From: Deltaproteobacteria bacterium
Lineage (GTDB): Bacteria; Bdellovibrionota; UBA1018; UBA923
Assembly (NCBI GenBank): GCA_016186905.1
Contig: JACPKS010000002.1
Coordinates: 1-32,358, forward strand
Direction: 5' to 3'
DNA: 32,358 nt
The notes under the pieces were generated by a model, which worked only from the letters and a program-made list of their open reading frames with translations, made no database searches and was not told where the DNA came from. The first letter of the stretch is position 1; each line of letters opens with the position of its first letter. The translations under genes were made by a program, and so were the position numbers. Of this stretch, positions 1 to 8,180 are shown piece after piece.

Positions 1-1140
1 GCGGCTGCCGACCGGCTTCCGGCCGACGTGAAGAGCAAGCATTGGGACAGCGCCGCTTCGCGCATCGAGGATTTCGAGATCGAACGCAAGACGCTTGGCG
101 CCGCCGAGCTGATCGAACCCGTTGGCGTGCTTCTTCCGCCTGCGACCGGAAAACTTCTTTTCAGGTGGCGAAAGGTGGAAGGGGCGGAAGGTTACGAGGT
201 GCGCGTGCGTTCGGTGAAACTGCGCACACCCGCAGCGGCGACTGAAGCAGCGGAAAAAACTTTCGTCGTGAACGAAACCTCGACCGAGTTGCCCGTCGCG
301 GCCGAGGGCCAGTACCGGTGGGAGGTGCGTCCGCTCGCCAATACCGACAGTCATGGCGCCGCGGGCGCGATCGGTCCGAAGTCGGCCGCCGATTTCGACC
401 TCAACCGCAACGCGAAATTCGCCGAAGGCGCGGGCTACATCGCCGTTTCGACCCTGATTTCGCCGTACAATTATCGCGTCGTGAGCCCGGCCTCGGGTTT
501 CAACGGCACGACCGATTCGCTCGCGCTCGCGATGCGTTTGAGCGCGGAGTACTTTCCCAAACCGCAATGGGGTTTGGGCACCGCCGTTGAAAACACGAGC
601 TTCAAGATTCTCGGCACCAGCTACAGCCGCGTCGGGTTCGAGCTCACCGCGCGCTACCGCCTGAAACTCGACGACGCCCAAAACGGCTGGCTGCTCTATC
701 CCAAGGCCGGGCTGGAAGGCCGCCAGTATTTCGAAATTTACCCCGACACGTCGGTCGCCGTTTCCGCCGCGGGCGGCACTATCGCGGTCAAGGAGATCTC
801 GATGCTGACGGCGGGCCCGATGGCGGGCTTCGATCTGCGGAAACAATTTTCTGGCACCTTCAGCCTCGGGCTTAAATTCAGTTACTTCATGCCGCTCACG
901 GTATTGAGCGGCGGCGACGTTCAGGCGCTCTCGAGCGGAGGCGCCAGCGCCCGAAACCTCAGCGCCGGGTTGCAAGGGCTCTACTGGATGGGGCCAAGGT
1001 GGGCGCTTGGCTTGGGCGCTTACCTCGAGAATCGCTCGATCGCGTTCACGCGAAAGGGCACGGCCTCGACGAGGCCCGAAGAAATCTACATGGACGCCAC
1101 TTATTTTTTTGGAAGCCTTATTTACACCTTCGGGAAATAG
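1..1140 (+). CDS. Outer-membrane beta-barrel protein, 5' end outside window
   Basis: The reading frame is open from base 1 to the TAG at 1138-1140. The first internal start (GTG at 28) has no ribosome binding site, so the gene most likely begins upstream of the window. The visible part opens with a segment of about 90 residues that looks like a fibronectin-III or sugar-binding-like beta-sandwich (FRWRKVEGAEGYEVRVRSV, then YRWEVRPL). About 240 residues of alternating amphipathic strands follow, with many Gly/Tyr/Leu turns, ending in FGSLIYTFGK, as expected for a membrane beta-barrel. I infer an outer-membrane or surface protein with a periplasmic or exposed adaptor domain. No specific family or substrate is recognised. 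The convergent glycosyltransferase gene ends 33 bp downstream, with no clear terminator between them. Confidence 0.6.
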   Translation, partial: AAADRLPADVKSKHWDSAASRIEDFEIERKTLGAAELIEPVGVLLPPATGKLLFRWRKVEGAEGYEVRVRSVKLRTPAAATEAAEKTFVVNETSTELPVAAEGQYRWEVRPLANTDSHGAAGAIGPKSAADFDLNRNAKFAEGAGYIAVSTLISPYNYRVVSPASGFNGTTDSLALAMRLSAEYFPKPQWGLGTAVENTSFKILGTSYSRVGFELTARYRLKLDDAQNGWLLYPKAGLEGRQYFEIYPDTSVAVSAAGGTIAVKEISMLTAGPMAGFDLRKQFSGTFSLGLKFSYFMPLTVLSGGDVQALSSGGASARNLSAGLQGLYWMGPRWALGLGAYLENRSIAFTRKGTASTRPEEIYMDATYFFGSLIYTFGK

Positions 1141-1173
1141 CACTCGCTTCTTTTGGCTTTATACTTCGTCAGT

Positions 1174-2391
1174 CTAGCAATCCGCCCCCAGCCAGCGCGC
1201 GAGTTGCCTGGCGTGCTGGGCTTCGGGCACGCGAAACCCTTCCGAAGTCCTTTCGTGCGCCCCCCAGCTCACGAAGTTGTAAAAAAAAGCCCGGAAGCGC
1301 GAAAGCTTTCCGGCCGGCGCGTGCGCGACCCGGCGGGTGAATCCGAAGAGCGCGTCGGAGAGCCAAACCAGGAATAACGGCAGCGGGCGGGTCTCCGCCC
1401 CCAGGTCGATGAGCGCGCTGCGGCCGCGCTTGATTACGCACCCGCCGAGCACGCGGATCCAATCGAAAAAACCGCGGCACACGAAAATGCGAAGGGGTGC
1501 CGCCGTTTCGGAGCGTTTCGAAAGGTGCACCTCGAGCAGCGAACGCGCCTCCTCGGCAAGCGATCCCGTGAGCTTGCCCGCGAGGATCACGATGCGCTCG
1601 AGCTTTCTTGCGTCGAACTCGGACGGCCGCCGGCTCCAGGCCGCGCCCTTTCGCACCCGATCCAAATAACTGATCGGATGCGTGCCCCAGAACCAGACGA
1701 GGTTCTTCGCGCCGTCGGCGTACGCGCGGCCGCTATTCATCGAGTGCGCGTCGCCGTGCCAAAAACGGTGAAAATAGGCGATCTTCTTTTGCATGACTTC
1801 GGGCGCGCGCGCGTGCCCGTAATGGTAAACGTGCGCGTCGATCAACCGCGAACGCGGAACCCGATCGCCAGCGCGCAGCCGAAACGTCTGCGCGTCGCCG
1901 AAGCTTCGCGCGCCCGAGTCGCGGCGGATGACGCGGATTTCCGAGGGGTACCAGTTCCACGGACGCTGGATCATCGAGTAGCCGCCGTAAAAATGAAAAT
2001 ACCGCAGTCGAAAACCGTCGACCGGAATCAGGCTCCGGTCTTCGGTCTCGATCGCGCGGGCGATCACGCGATGTTCGTTTTCGTGCAGCGCTTCGTCGGC
2101 TTGAAGGTAGAGGCACCATTTCCCCCGGCATGCGTCGAGAGCGATATTGGTCTGTTCGCTCAAGACCAATCCCTCCGAGGTCTTCGAGTCGTCCCAGACC
2201 GAGTTGATGACCCTGATCTTCGAAGATCGCGCGGCGATCCCGGCGACCAGGGCCTCGGTGCCGTCGTCGGAAAGTCCTACGTTGACCACGAGCTCGTCCA
2301 CGATGGGCAACATCGAGTCGATGCATTCTTTGATCGGAAAATCGAATTTGACCGCGTTGCGGATGAACGTGAAGCCGCTCGTCAGAAGCAT
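1174..2391 (-). CDS. GT2-like glycosyltransferase with unidentified C-terminal extension
   Basis: This 405-residue protein starts with a GT-A-like fold: SGFTFIRNAVKFDFP, then VDELVVNVGLSDDGT, LSEQTNIALDACRGKWCLYL and QADEALHENE. The last sits where family 2 enzymes carry their metal-binding DxD, here reading QADE. It is clearly homologous over residues 1-260 to the gene at 3566-4468, with almost identical motifs (YLQADE, FHFYGGYSMIQ against VHFYGTYDVIQ, YHYGHARAPEVM against FHYGWVRHQEIM). Residues from about 265 to 405 have no counterpart in the paralogue and I do not recognise them. They include a hydrophobic stretch near 330-345 (LPLFLVWLSDALFGF). The ATG at 2389-2391 is divergent from the GT9 gene, with only about 40 bp between starts. 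A role in LPS or surface polysaccharide assembly is inferred from the neighbours. Confidence 0.8.
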   Translation of the reverse strand: MLLTSGFTFIRNAVKFDFPIKECIDSMLPIVDELVVNVGLSDDGTEALVAGIAARSSKIRVINSVWDDSKTSEGLVLSEQTNIALDACRGKWCLYLQADEALHENEHRVIARAIETEDRSLIPVDGFRLRYFHFYGGYSMIQRPWNWYPSEIRVIRRDSGARSFGDAQTFRLRAGDRVPRSRLIDAHVYHYGHARAPEVMQKKIAYFHRFWHGDAHSMNSGRAYADGAKNLVWFWGTHPISYLDRVRKGAAWSRRPSEFDARKLERIVILAGKLTGSLAEEARSLLEVHLSKRSETAAPLRIFVCRGFFDWIRVLGGCVIKRGRSALIDLGAETRPLPLFLVWLSDALFGFTRRVAHAPAGKLSRFRAFFYNFVSWGAHERTSEGFRVPEAQHARQLARWLGADC

Positions 2392-2431
2392 GGAGTTTCA
2401 ACCGTAGCCCGGATCTGATAGGTTGAAAAGC

Positions 2432-3562
2432 ATGGCCTTCAAGGCTCCGGCCCGGCGAATCCTCGTCATCAAAACGCGCGCGATCGGCGATACCGTTCTG
2501 CTTTCTGGAACGCTTCGCGTGTTGCGCGCGCGCAAGCCGTACTACAAGATCGACGTGCTCGTGCGCGCGCCGGGAGGGCACTTGCTCGAGTGTCTTCCGT
2601 GCGTGGATCGCGTGATCTGCGTGACCGAGCCCGAAAGCGGCTTCGAGCGGATGCTGTATTGGATGCGGCTGATCCGCCGCCTTCGCGAGCGCCGATACGA
2701 AATGGTGCTGAACTTCCATGCCTCGCGGCGCACGGCTTTTTTCGCGAAGCTCCTGCGCTCGCAGCTTCTGGTCTCGAACAACCACGACCTCAAAGGCCAT
2801 AACTGGTTCTCGGACGTCGACGTTCCCGGCCGCGGTCACGTCAAATCCGCGATCGACCGCGATCTCGACGTTCTTCGCGCGATCGGCATTCACGTCAAGC
2901 CCGAAGAGGCGGCTCCTGAATTTCACCTGAATTCGATCGAGAAGAAATGGGCCACCGACTATTTTCACGATGCTGAAGCCGCCGGGAAGACCGGTTTCAT
3001 CACGCGCCACGGCCCGCGAATTTTTCTGGGGATCGGCGGCAGCCGCGAAACCAAGCGCTGGCCGCCAGAGTACTTCGCGATGCTTGCCGAACGGCTTGCG
3101 CGCGAGCACGACGCCTGCTTCGTATTGGTGACGGTGCCCGAGGACGAAGATTGGCTTCAGCGGTTCCGCGCGCTGGTTTGCGGCGACGAAAAACTCAAAG
3201 AGCGCGTGGCGTTCATCACGGGAATCTCGCTTCGCCACGTCGGCGCGGTTCTTTCGAAGTGCCATCTTTACGTCGGAAACGACTATGGGGTGAAGCACCT
3301 CGCGGCCGCGGCGGGTCTTTCGACGTTCACGTTTTTCGGCCCGGAACTTCCCTCCGAGTGGCATCCGTACGACGCGCGGAAACATCCCCACGCGTTCATT
3401 CATGGGCTCGCGTGCCGCACCGAAAGCGGCAAACACTGGTGTGCGATTCCCACCTGCCCCAAACACGGCCATCAATGCATGCGCAAGATCGGGCCCGAGG
3501 ACGTTTACGGCAAGATCACGGCCCTGCTCGCGCGCAAGGCCTCGCACCACAAGAGCGGCTGA
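2432..3562 (+). CDS. Glycosyltransferase family 9 (heptosyltransferase-like)
   Basis: The N-terminus RRILVIKTRAIGDTVLLSGT is the ADP-heptose:LPS heptosyltransferase signature (ILVI-x-x-x-x-IGDxxL). The C-terminal Rossmann half carries the nucleotide-sugar site (FLGIGGSRETKRWPPEYFA, ISLRHVGAVLSKCHLYVGND, then GVKHLAAAAGLSTFTFFGPE), so both GT-B domains are present in about 376 residues. Such enzymes act at the cytoplasmic face of the inner membrane and add heptose or a related sugar to the lipid A-core acceptor. I chose the ATG at 2432; an in-frame TTG at 2423 would add three residues. Neither start has a strong ribosome binding site. The last 45 residues contain four Cys and several His (for example CAIPTCPKHGHQC), a possible metal-binding tail. 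The next gene follows after 3 bp, so the two are probably cotranscribed. Confidence 0.88.
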   Translation: MAFKAPARRILVIKTRAIGDTVLLSGTLRVLRARKPYYKIDVLVRAPGGHLLECLPCVDRVICVTEPESGFERMLYWMRLIRRLRERRYEMVLNFHASRRTAFFAKLLRSQLLVSNNHDLKGHNWFSDVDVPGRGHVKSAIDRDLDVLRAIGIHVKPEEAAPEFHLNSIEKKWATDYFHDAEAAGKTGFITRHGPRIFLGIGGSRETKRWPPEYFAMLAERLAREHDACFVLVTVPEDEDWLQRFRALVCGDEKLKERVAFITGISLRHVGAVLSKCHLYVGNDYGVKHLAAAAGLSTFTFFGPELPSEWHPYDARKHPHAFIHGLACRTESGKHWCAIPTCPKHGHQCMRKIGPEDVYGKITALLARKASHHKSG

Positions 3563-3565
3563 GAA

Positions 3566-4468
3566 ATGCGGGTCAGCGGCTTCACGATTCTTCGAAACGG
3601 CGTGGAGTTCGATTTTCCCTTTCGCGAATCGATCTTGAGCGCGCTTCCGATCTGCGACGAGTTCATCGTCAACGTCGGCGTCTCGACCGACGGCACTCGC
3701 CAGGCGCTCGAGGATTTCGCCCGCGCGCTGCCTTCCGCCGGCGCCTCCAAGGTAAAACTCTTCGAGAGCGCATGGCCGCTCGACGACCCCGAAAAAAGAA
3801 AGGGCGGCGCGATTCTCTCCGAGCAGACCAACCTCGCGCTGGAGCGTTGCCGGGGAGACTGGTGCCTGTATCTTCAAGCCGATGAGGTCTTGCACGAGGA
3901 AGATCTGCCGCTCCTTCGCCGCCAGTTCGAGGAGTTGGACGAACCAGAAGCGCTGGTCTTTCGGTACGTGCATTTTTACGGCACCTATGACGTCATCCAA
4001 ACCTCGCGCTCCTCGTACCGCCGCGAGGTGCGCGCGATTCGCAACGGCCGCGGGATCCGCTCGGCCGGCGACGCCCAGGGCTTTCGGCGCGGTGACGGTT
4101 CCAAGGTCGAGGCCGTGCTGACCTCGGCGCGGATTTTTCATTATGGCTGGGTCCGTCATCAGGAGATCATGCGGGCAAAAACCGGATTCATGGACACGCT
4201 CTATCATCCCGGCGCGTCGCCGGATCGTCCGGTTACCGGCGACAACTACCTTTACAAGCGGATCGTGGGGCTTCGGCCCTTCCGTGGCACGCACCCCGCC
4301 GTGATGCGGGAGCGGGTTCAAAACACGCCTTCTTTTGACTTTTCAAAAGCCCCTGGGGTATTTCACTGGAAAGACACGTGGAAGCTGCTGTCCGGCTGGA
4401 TCGAGCGCCTCACGGGTCATCGCCTCTTTGAATACCGGAATTACCGGCTGATGAAGAAAAAGAGATGA
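3566..4468 (+). CDS. GT2-like glycosyltransferase
   Basis: This 300-residue protein is a paralogue of the N-terminal two thirds of the gene at 1174-2391. It opens with SGFTILRNGVEFDFPF, continues with CDEFIVNVGVSTDGT, and has ILSEQTNLALERCRGDWCLY followed by LQADEVLHEED. The QADE motif again replaces a canonical DxD. The ATG at 3566 lies 3 bp after the stop of the GT9 gene, so translation is likely coupled. The C-terminus is basic (YRLMKKKR). It lies in a run of three co-directional glycosyltransferase genes (2432-5297), so a role in LPS core or O-chain synthesis is likely. The donor and acceptor sugars cannot be read from the sequence. Confidence 0.82.
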   Translation: MRVSGFTILRNGVEFDFPFRESILSALPICDEFIVNVGVSTDGTRQALEDFARALPSAGASKVKLFESAWPLDDPEKRKGGAILSEQTNLALERCRGDWCLYLQADEVLHEEDLPLLRRQFEELDEPEALVFRYVHFYGTYDVIQTSRSSYRREVRAIRNGRGIRSAGDAQGFRRGDGSKVEAVLTSARIFHYGWVRHQEIMRAKTGFMDTLYHPGASPDRPVTGDNYLYKRIVGLRPFRGTHPAVMRERVQNTPSFDFSKAPGVFHWKDTWKLLSGWIERLTGHRLFEYRNYRLMKKKR

Positions 4469-4475
4469 GAAGAAA

Positions 4476-5297
4476 ATGACCAAGCCGTTGGCCAGCATCA
4501 TCATGACGACTTACAACCAGCCCAGGCATCTGGAGCTTGCGCTGGCGGGTCTTCTGATCCAAACCGAGAAGAATTTCGAGCTGCACATCGCCGACGACGG
4601 AAGCCACGCCGAGACGTCTGACATCGTCGAGCGCTACATGGAGCGCGCTCCGTTTTCGATGGTCTACTCCTGGCAGCAGGATCTCGGTTATCGTAAAACG
4701 AAAATCCTGAACGAAGCGATCCGCAAGTCGAAGGCCGATTACTTCATCTTCATCGACGGCGATTGCATTCCGCATGCCGATTTCATCCGCAATCACCTGC
4801 GCTATCGTCAGAAAGGCTATTACCTCGCCGGCCGGCGCGTGGAACTGGGGCCGGAGTTCAGCGAGCGGCTGACGTCCGAGATGGTTTTGCGCGGGGATTT
4901 GAATCGCCCGAATCTCGGTTTGATCGCGAGCTGCCTTAAAAAAGACAGCGGCTACTGGCATCGCAGCATTCCGGTCTATAATCCGTTTCTTCGAAAAATT
5001 CTGAAGATGGAACGGGTCGACGATCTCAAGGGCTGCAACTTCTCGGTCGACCGCGAGTCGCTGTTCAAAATCAACGGATTCGACGAGGATTACCAGGGCT
5101 ACGCGCGCGAGGATACCGATCTTGAGCTGCGCCTGCAGTATCTGGGCCTGAAAATCAAATCGCTCAAAGGGCTCGCGATCCAGTATCACGTCTGGCACGA
5201 GCGTCTTTCCGAGAGCGAAGGCAACAAAACGAAACTTCGCGAGCTTACCACTTCGACGAGTCCTACGTGCCGGAACGGTTTGAAGAAGCTCAGCTAA
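4476..5297 (+). CDS. Glycosyltransferase family 2 with galactosyltransferase-like C-terminal domain
   Basis: The sequence begins PLASIIMTTYNQPRHLELAL, a standard GT2 opening, with IADDGS at about residue 40 and FIFIDGDCIPHADF (DGD as the DxD metal site) near residue 91. The second half has GCNFSVDRESLFKINGFDED followed by YAREDTDLELRLQYLG, the Glyco_transf_7C-type acceptor-side motif. It ends CRNGLKKLS, the usual end for this subfamily, so the 273-residue protein looks complete. The gene starts 7 bp after the previous one behind GAGAAGAAA. It most likely adds a hexose during LPS core or capsule assembly at the inner face of the cytoplasmic membrane; specificity is unknown. Confidence 0.88.
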   Translation: MTKPLASIIMTTYNQPRHLELALAGLLIQTEKNFELHIADDGSHAETSDIVERYMERAPFSMVYSWQQDLGYRKTKILNEAIRKSKADYFIFIDGDCIPHADFIRNHLRYRQKGYYLAGRRVELGPEFSERLTSEMVLRGDLNRPNLGLIASCLKKDSGYWHRSIPVYNPFLRKILKMERVDDLKGCNFSVDRESLFKINGFDEDYQGYAREDTDLELRLQYLGLKIKSLKGLAIQYHVWHERLSESEGNKTKLRELTTSTSPTCRNGLKKLS

Positions 5298-5347
5298 AAG
5301 GTGCCGACCTACTTTTCGTGGTGTGGCGCAATAAAAAGGGGTGTTTC

Positions 5348-5980
5348 GTGAAAAATGTTCTGATTTTTTTGTCTGCGTCTTTAATGACGGTTTTTTCGTG
5401 CCTTGCGATGGCAAACAACAAAGACGTTCCGCCTCTTGCTGATTACGCAGGCCGGACGCTTTATCTGCAAGCCCTCGACCAAATCGTTGTTGGATACAAG
5501 ATGGGTTGTCGCCAGGGAAAATCCGGCTTTCGGCCCTTCGGCCGTTATCGCGAAGCTTACAATTGCAGAAAACTTGTGCCGGCTGCGCCGCACGACATGC
5601 GGCGCCAAGAGAGCGAAACTCCGCCCGTACTCAAGCTTCAGGCCGTCGTTCGCGGCGGCAAGAAAAATCCGCGCTTGAGCGCCCTTCGTCTTGTGGCGTT
5701 GTCTGGCGAGGCGTTCGACTCCCGCGAGAAGATCACCGGCGAACGCGTGCTCGACCGCGTGATCGCAACGATCGAAGAGCGCATGAACCTGACGTGCACG
5801 CAAAAGTCGAATTCGATCGGACTCTGTACTGGCGACCCCACGATTCCGTACTGCAATTACAAGCTGCGGTTTGACTGCAAGAACGACGAAGGCATGACCG
5901 CCGTGAAGGTCGCCGCTTGGGTCAACGATTCCGGCACTGCTTTGCCGCGAATTTTCCGGATTGGTTTTCGGGGGATTTAA
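5348..5980 (+). CDS. Secreted or periplasmic orphan protein, cysteine-rich
   Basis: I start this gene at the GTG at 5348, which has AAGGGG seven bases upstream and gives a classic signal peptide (MKNVLIFLSASLMTVFSCLA, cleavage likely after AMA). The frame stays open upstream to 5267, but that would put 27 polar residues before the signal. The mature protein of about 187 residues has six Cys (in MGCRQG, YNCRKL, LTCTQ, GLCTG, PYCNYK, FDCKN), an even number that suggests disulfides in the periplasm. A basic stretch sits near residues 95-115. I do not recognise a family. The glycosyltransferase gene ends 50 bp upstream, and a promoter-bearing gap of 114 bp follows. Confidence 0.7.
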   Translation: MKNVLIFLSASLMTVFSCLAMANNKDVPPLADYAGRTLYLQALDQIVVGYKMGCRQGKSGFRPFGRYREAYNCRKLVPAAPHDMRRQESETPPVLKLQAVVRGGKKNPRLSALRLVALSGEAFDSREKITGERVLDRVIATIEERMNLTCTQKSNSIGLCTGDPTIPYCNYKLRFDCKNDEGMTAVKVAAWVNDSGTALPRIFRIGFRGI

Positions 5981-6040
5981 GCGTTTTCGCTGACATTACT
6001 TCACCTGAAAATCAACAGCACCAGATGCACATAGATCTTG

Positions 6041-6069
6041 TTGACGATCGATAACGCGCCATGTATATA
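6041..6069 (+). promoter_or_regulatory. Sigma70-type promoter of the TatT-barrel-lipoprotein operon
   Basis: A -35 hexamer TTGACG (6041-6046) and a -10 hexamer TATATA (6064-6069) are separated by exactly 17 bp. Predicted transcription would start near 6076, leaving room for the GGAGG ribosome binding site (6083-6087) seven bases before the ATG at 6095. Confidence 0.6.
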
Positions 6070-6094
6070 CGCCGCATTATCGGGAGGTCTATTT

Positions 6095-6907
6095 ATGTTT
6101 AAAGGTGCTGTTTTAAGCGTCATTTTAGCGTTTTCAATGTCTGCAGTCAGTTTTGCCGATGACAAGATGGCTGAAGATCTTTTGAAACAATCCAAAGAGC
6201 TGTTCAACCAGCGTCAGGCTTTCGGCAAAGAAGATCCGGCCTTACTGGATCAAATCGAGGAAAAGCTTAATGCCGCAAATAAAGAAGCGCAGGATGCCGA
6301 CCTGAAATACGACATCCTCGTCGCCCATTCCAAAATACTCTACTGGAAGGGCAACCACACTTCCGAAAAGGATCCCGCGAAAAAGGTCTACGAATCCGGC
6401 TATAAGAAGGCCGAAGAAGCGAAGGCCATCAACGTCGACTATCCCGAGGCCTACTACTACTACGCCGTGAATCTGGCCCGTTGGGCGAAGAAAAACGGAA
6501 TCGTCGAATCGCTGCAACGCAAAGGCGAACTCATGGACAACTTGAACAAGGTCCTTGAGCGCACCACCCGCGACGGCATCGCCGGCGAGGAAATCGAATA
6601 TTTCGGCGCGAACCGCGTTCTTGGGAAAATGTATTACGAGCTTCCCGGGTTTGCCGGAGGATCGCGCTCGAGATCCGTCGAAAACCTGAGCGTGGCCCAT
6701 GAGAAAGCGCCGAACCATTCCTTGAACGTCATCTACTACGCCGAGGCGTTGAGCAAAGGAGCCAAGGAAGAGCAAGCGAAGGCCTGCGCGATCCTCAAGG
6801 AGATGCTCGCCAAGAATCCGGCGGAGATGATCGCCGACCGCGTTCAGGAAACAACCGAGGATTTCGAGGACGCCAAGGAGTTGATCTCCAAGCTCCGCTG
6901 CAAGTAG
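6095..6907 (+). CDS. TatT-like periplasmic helical-repeat protein
   Basis: The ATG at 6095 follows GGAGG with ideal spacing and gives a signal peptide (MFKGAVLSVILAFSMSAVSF, cleavage at FA-DD), so I reject the earlier in-frame start at 6038. The mature protein of about 250 residues is almost all helical and TPR-like: LKYDILVAHSKILYWKGNHT, YPEAYYYYAVNLARWAKKNG, LGKMYYELPGFAGG, then NHSLNVIYYAEALSKGAKEE. The layout, particularly the YELPGFAGGSRSRSVENLS and VIYYAEAL segments, resembles the TatT family, periplasmic partners of TRAP transporters in treponemes. No TRAP permease gene lies nearby. It is followed after 15 bp by an outer-membrane barrel gene and then a lipoprotein gene, so I infer a periplasmic partner of that barrel. 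Family assignment is moderate, function inferred. Confidence 0.72.
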   Translation: MFKGAVLSVILAFSMSAVSFADDKMAEDLLKQSKELFNQRQAFGKEDPALLDQIEEKLNAANKEAQDADLKYDILVAHSKILYWKGNHTSEKDPAKKVYESGYKKAEEAKAINVDYPEAYYYYAVNLARWAKKNGIVESLQRKGELMDNLNKVLERTTRDGIAGEEIEYFGANRVLGKMYYELPGFAGGSRSRSVENLSVAHEKAPNHSLNVIYYAEALSKGAKEEQAKACAILKEMLAKNPAEMIADRVQETTEDFEDAKELISKLRCK

Positions 6908-6922
6908 TTCGAAGAGGTTTCC

Positions 6923-8170
6923 ATGTTAAGAATTGTTTTTCGGGTTTCAATGCTGCTTTTGGTTGGCACGTCGCTTCAAGCCGCCAACATCACCGCGCCA
7001 TTTGAAGTTGAGCAGAGCGCGACTTTGCCGAAAAAAGTGCGCAATCCGAGATTCAGAAACGTTTTCATCATGATGGAAGACCGTTTCAGCGACGCCGGGA
7101 AGGTCGAGCCACTGGCCGCCAAACTCAACCGTCCCATCACGTTCAAGGAAATCATCAACAACCAGCCTGATGAGACGCAGAAAAACCTCGTTCGCGGAAC
7201 GTTGCTGGCTAATGGGATCTCCGAAGATGGCATCGCGGGTTCGACCACCGGCGACGTCAACACAACGGTGAACGTGATGCTGCCGACACTGGCTTACGGC
7301 GTGAACGAGCGCCTTACCATGGCAGTGGCGGTTCCCGTCTATAAGGTTTCCATCCGCTCCGGAGCCGGCTTCGCCAGGGCCGACGACGGCCAGAGATTCG
7401 TCGATGGCGCGGCGGCTTCCAACACCATGAAGGCCAATGAAGCGGCCGACAAGCTCAACAACGCCGTCGCGATGAAGCTCACCAAACTCGACTATCAACC
7501 GCTCAAAGACGAAGACTTCACGGCGATAGGGGATGTCCGCGTGGCCGGCAAATACCGCGTTTACAGGGACGGGAAAAACACGTTTGCGCTCAAGCCGGTG
7601 CTTACCCTGCCCACCGGTCACGCCCCCAACGCCGACAAAGTCGTAGACATCCCGACCGGCGACGGACAGTACGATTTCGGTTCTTCGGTCATCTGGGATC
7701 GCCAGCTATTGTCATGGCTGCGCTTCGGAGCGATGGGAAATTACACCGTGCAATTCCCGGATCGCATCGACCGAAGGCTGCCGACCTCCTCGACCGACTC
7801 GCTGTCGGCGGATAAAGAGCTCGTTGGCCGCGATTCGGGCGATCAAATGGCCGCCGGAGCCTCACTCACGTACGGATCGCTCACGCGCGGCTTTTCGCTC
7901 GGCGCCGGCTACAATTTCCAGTTCATGAACAAGGCGTCCTTCAAGGGCGAAAAATACCCGGTTGAACGCTATCAGCTGCTCGAGGCCCAGAACCCGCTGC
8001 AGTCGCTGCACAGCGCGACCGTCATGGCGGGGTTCGGGACGATCGACTGGTTCAAGGAAAAGAAGTTCGTTTATCCGTTTCAGGCTTTTTTGGCGTACAG
8101 CCACCCGTTTAAAGGAAGAAACGTGGTCGCCGCCGACGTGTATTCGGCTGAACTCGTGATGTTTTTCTGA
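6923..8170 (+). CDS. Outer-membrane beta-barrel protein
   Basis: The ATG at 6923 has AGAGG five bases upstream and a signal peptide (MLRIVFRVSMLLLVGTSLQA, then ANITAP). The mature 395 residues show alternating strands typical of a porin-like or transporter barrel (NVMLPTLAYGVNERLTMAVA, DVRVAGKYRVYRDGKNTFAL, ASLTYGSLTRGFSLGAGYNF). The protein ends in AELVMFF, a good C-terminal beta-signal with terminal Phe recognised by BamA in Gram-negative bacteria. Residues about 50-110 form a polar domain that may plug the pore or face the periplasm. The motif KPVLTLPTGHAPN resembles barrels annotated as phenol or hydrocarbon transporters, but I cannot assign a substrate. It sits between the TatT-like gene (15 bp upstream) and the lipoprotein gene (10 bp downstream), so the three are likely one transcript. 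Confidence 0.8.
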   Translation: MLRIVFRVSMLLLVGTSLQAANITAPFEVEQSATLPKKVRNPRFRNVFIMMEDRFSDAGKVEPLAAKLNRPITFKEIINNQPDETQKNLVRGTLLANGISEDGIAGSTTGDVNTTVNVMLPTLAYGVNERLTMAVAVPVYKVSIRSGAGFARADDGQRFVDGAAASNTMKANEAADKLNNAVAMKLTKLDYQPLKDEDFTAIGDVRVAGKYRVYRDGKNTFALKPVLTLPTGHAPNADKVVDIPTGDGQYDFGSSVIWDRQLLSWLRFGAMGNYTVQFPDRIDRRLPTSSTDSLSADKELVGRDSGDQMAAGASLTYGSLTRGFSLGAGYNFQFMNKASFKGEKYPVERYQLLEAQNPLQSLHSATVMAGFGTIDWFKEKKFVYPFQAFLAYSHPFKGRNVVAADVYSAELVMFF

Positions 8171-8180
8171 GTGAGGAATT

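Noticed and set aside
1733..4321. 862-codon open frame on the minus strand
   Set aside because: It runs antisense to the GT9 and second GT2 genes and into the first. Its product is Arg/His/Ala-rich without domains, typical of frames opposite G+C-rich genes.
6038..6094. Earlier start for the TatT-like gene
   Set aside because: It would overlap the promoter and put 19 residues before the signal peptide; the ATG at 6095 has an ideal GGAGG.
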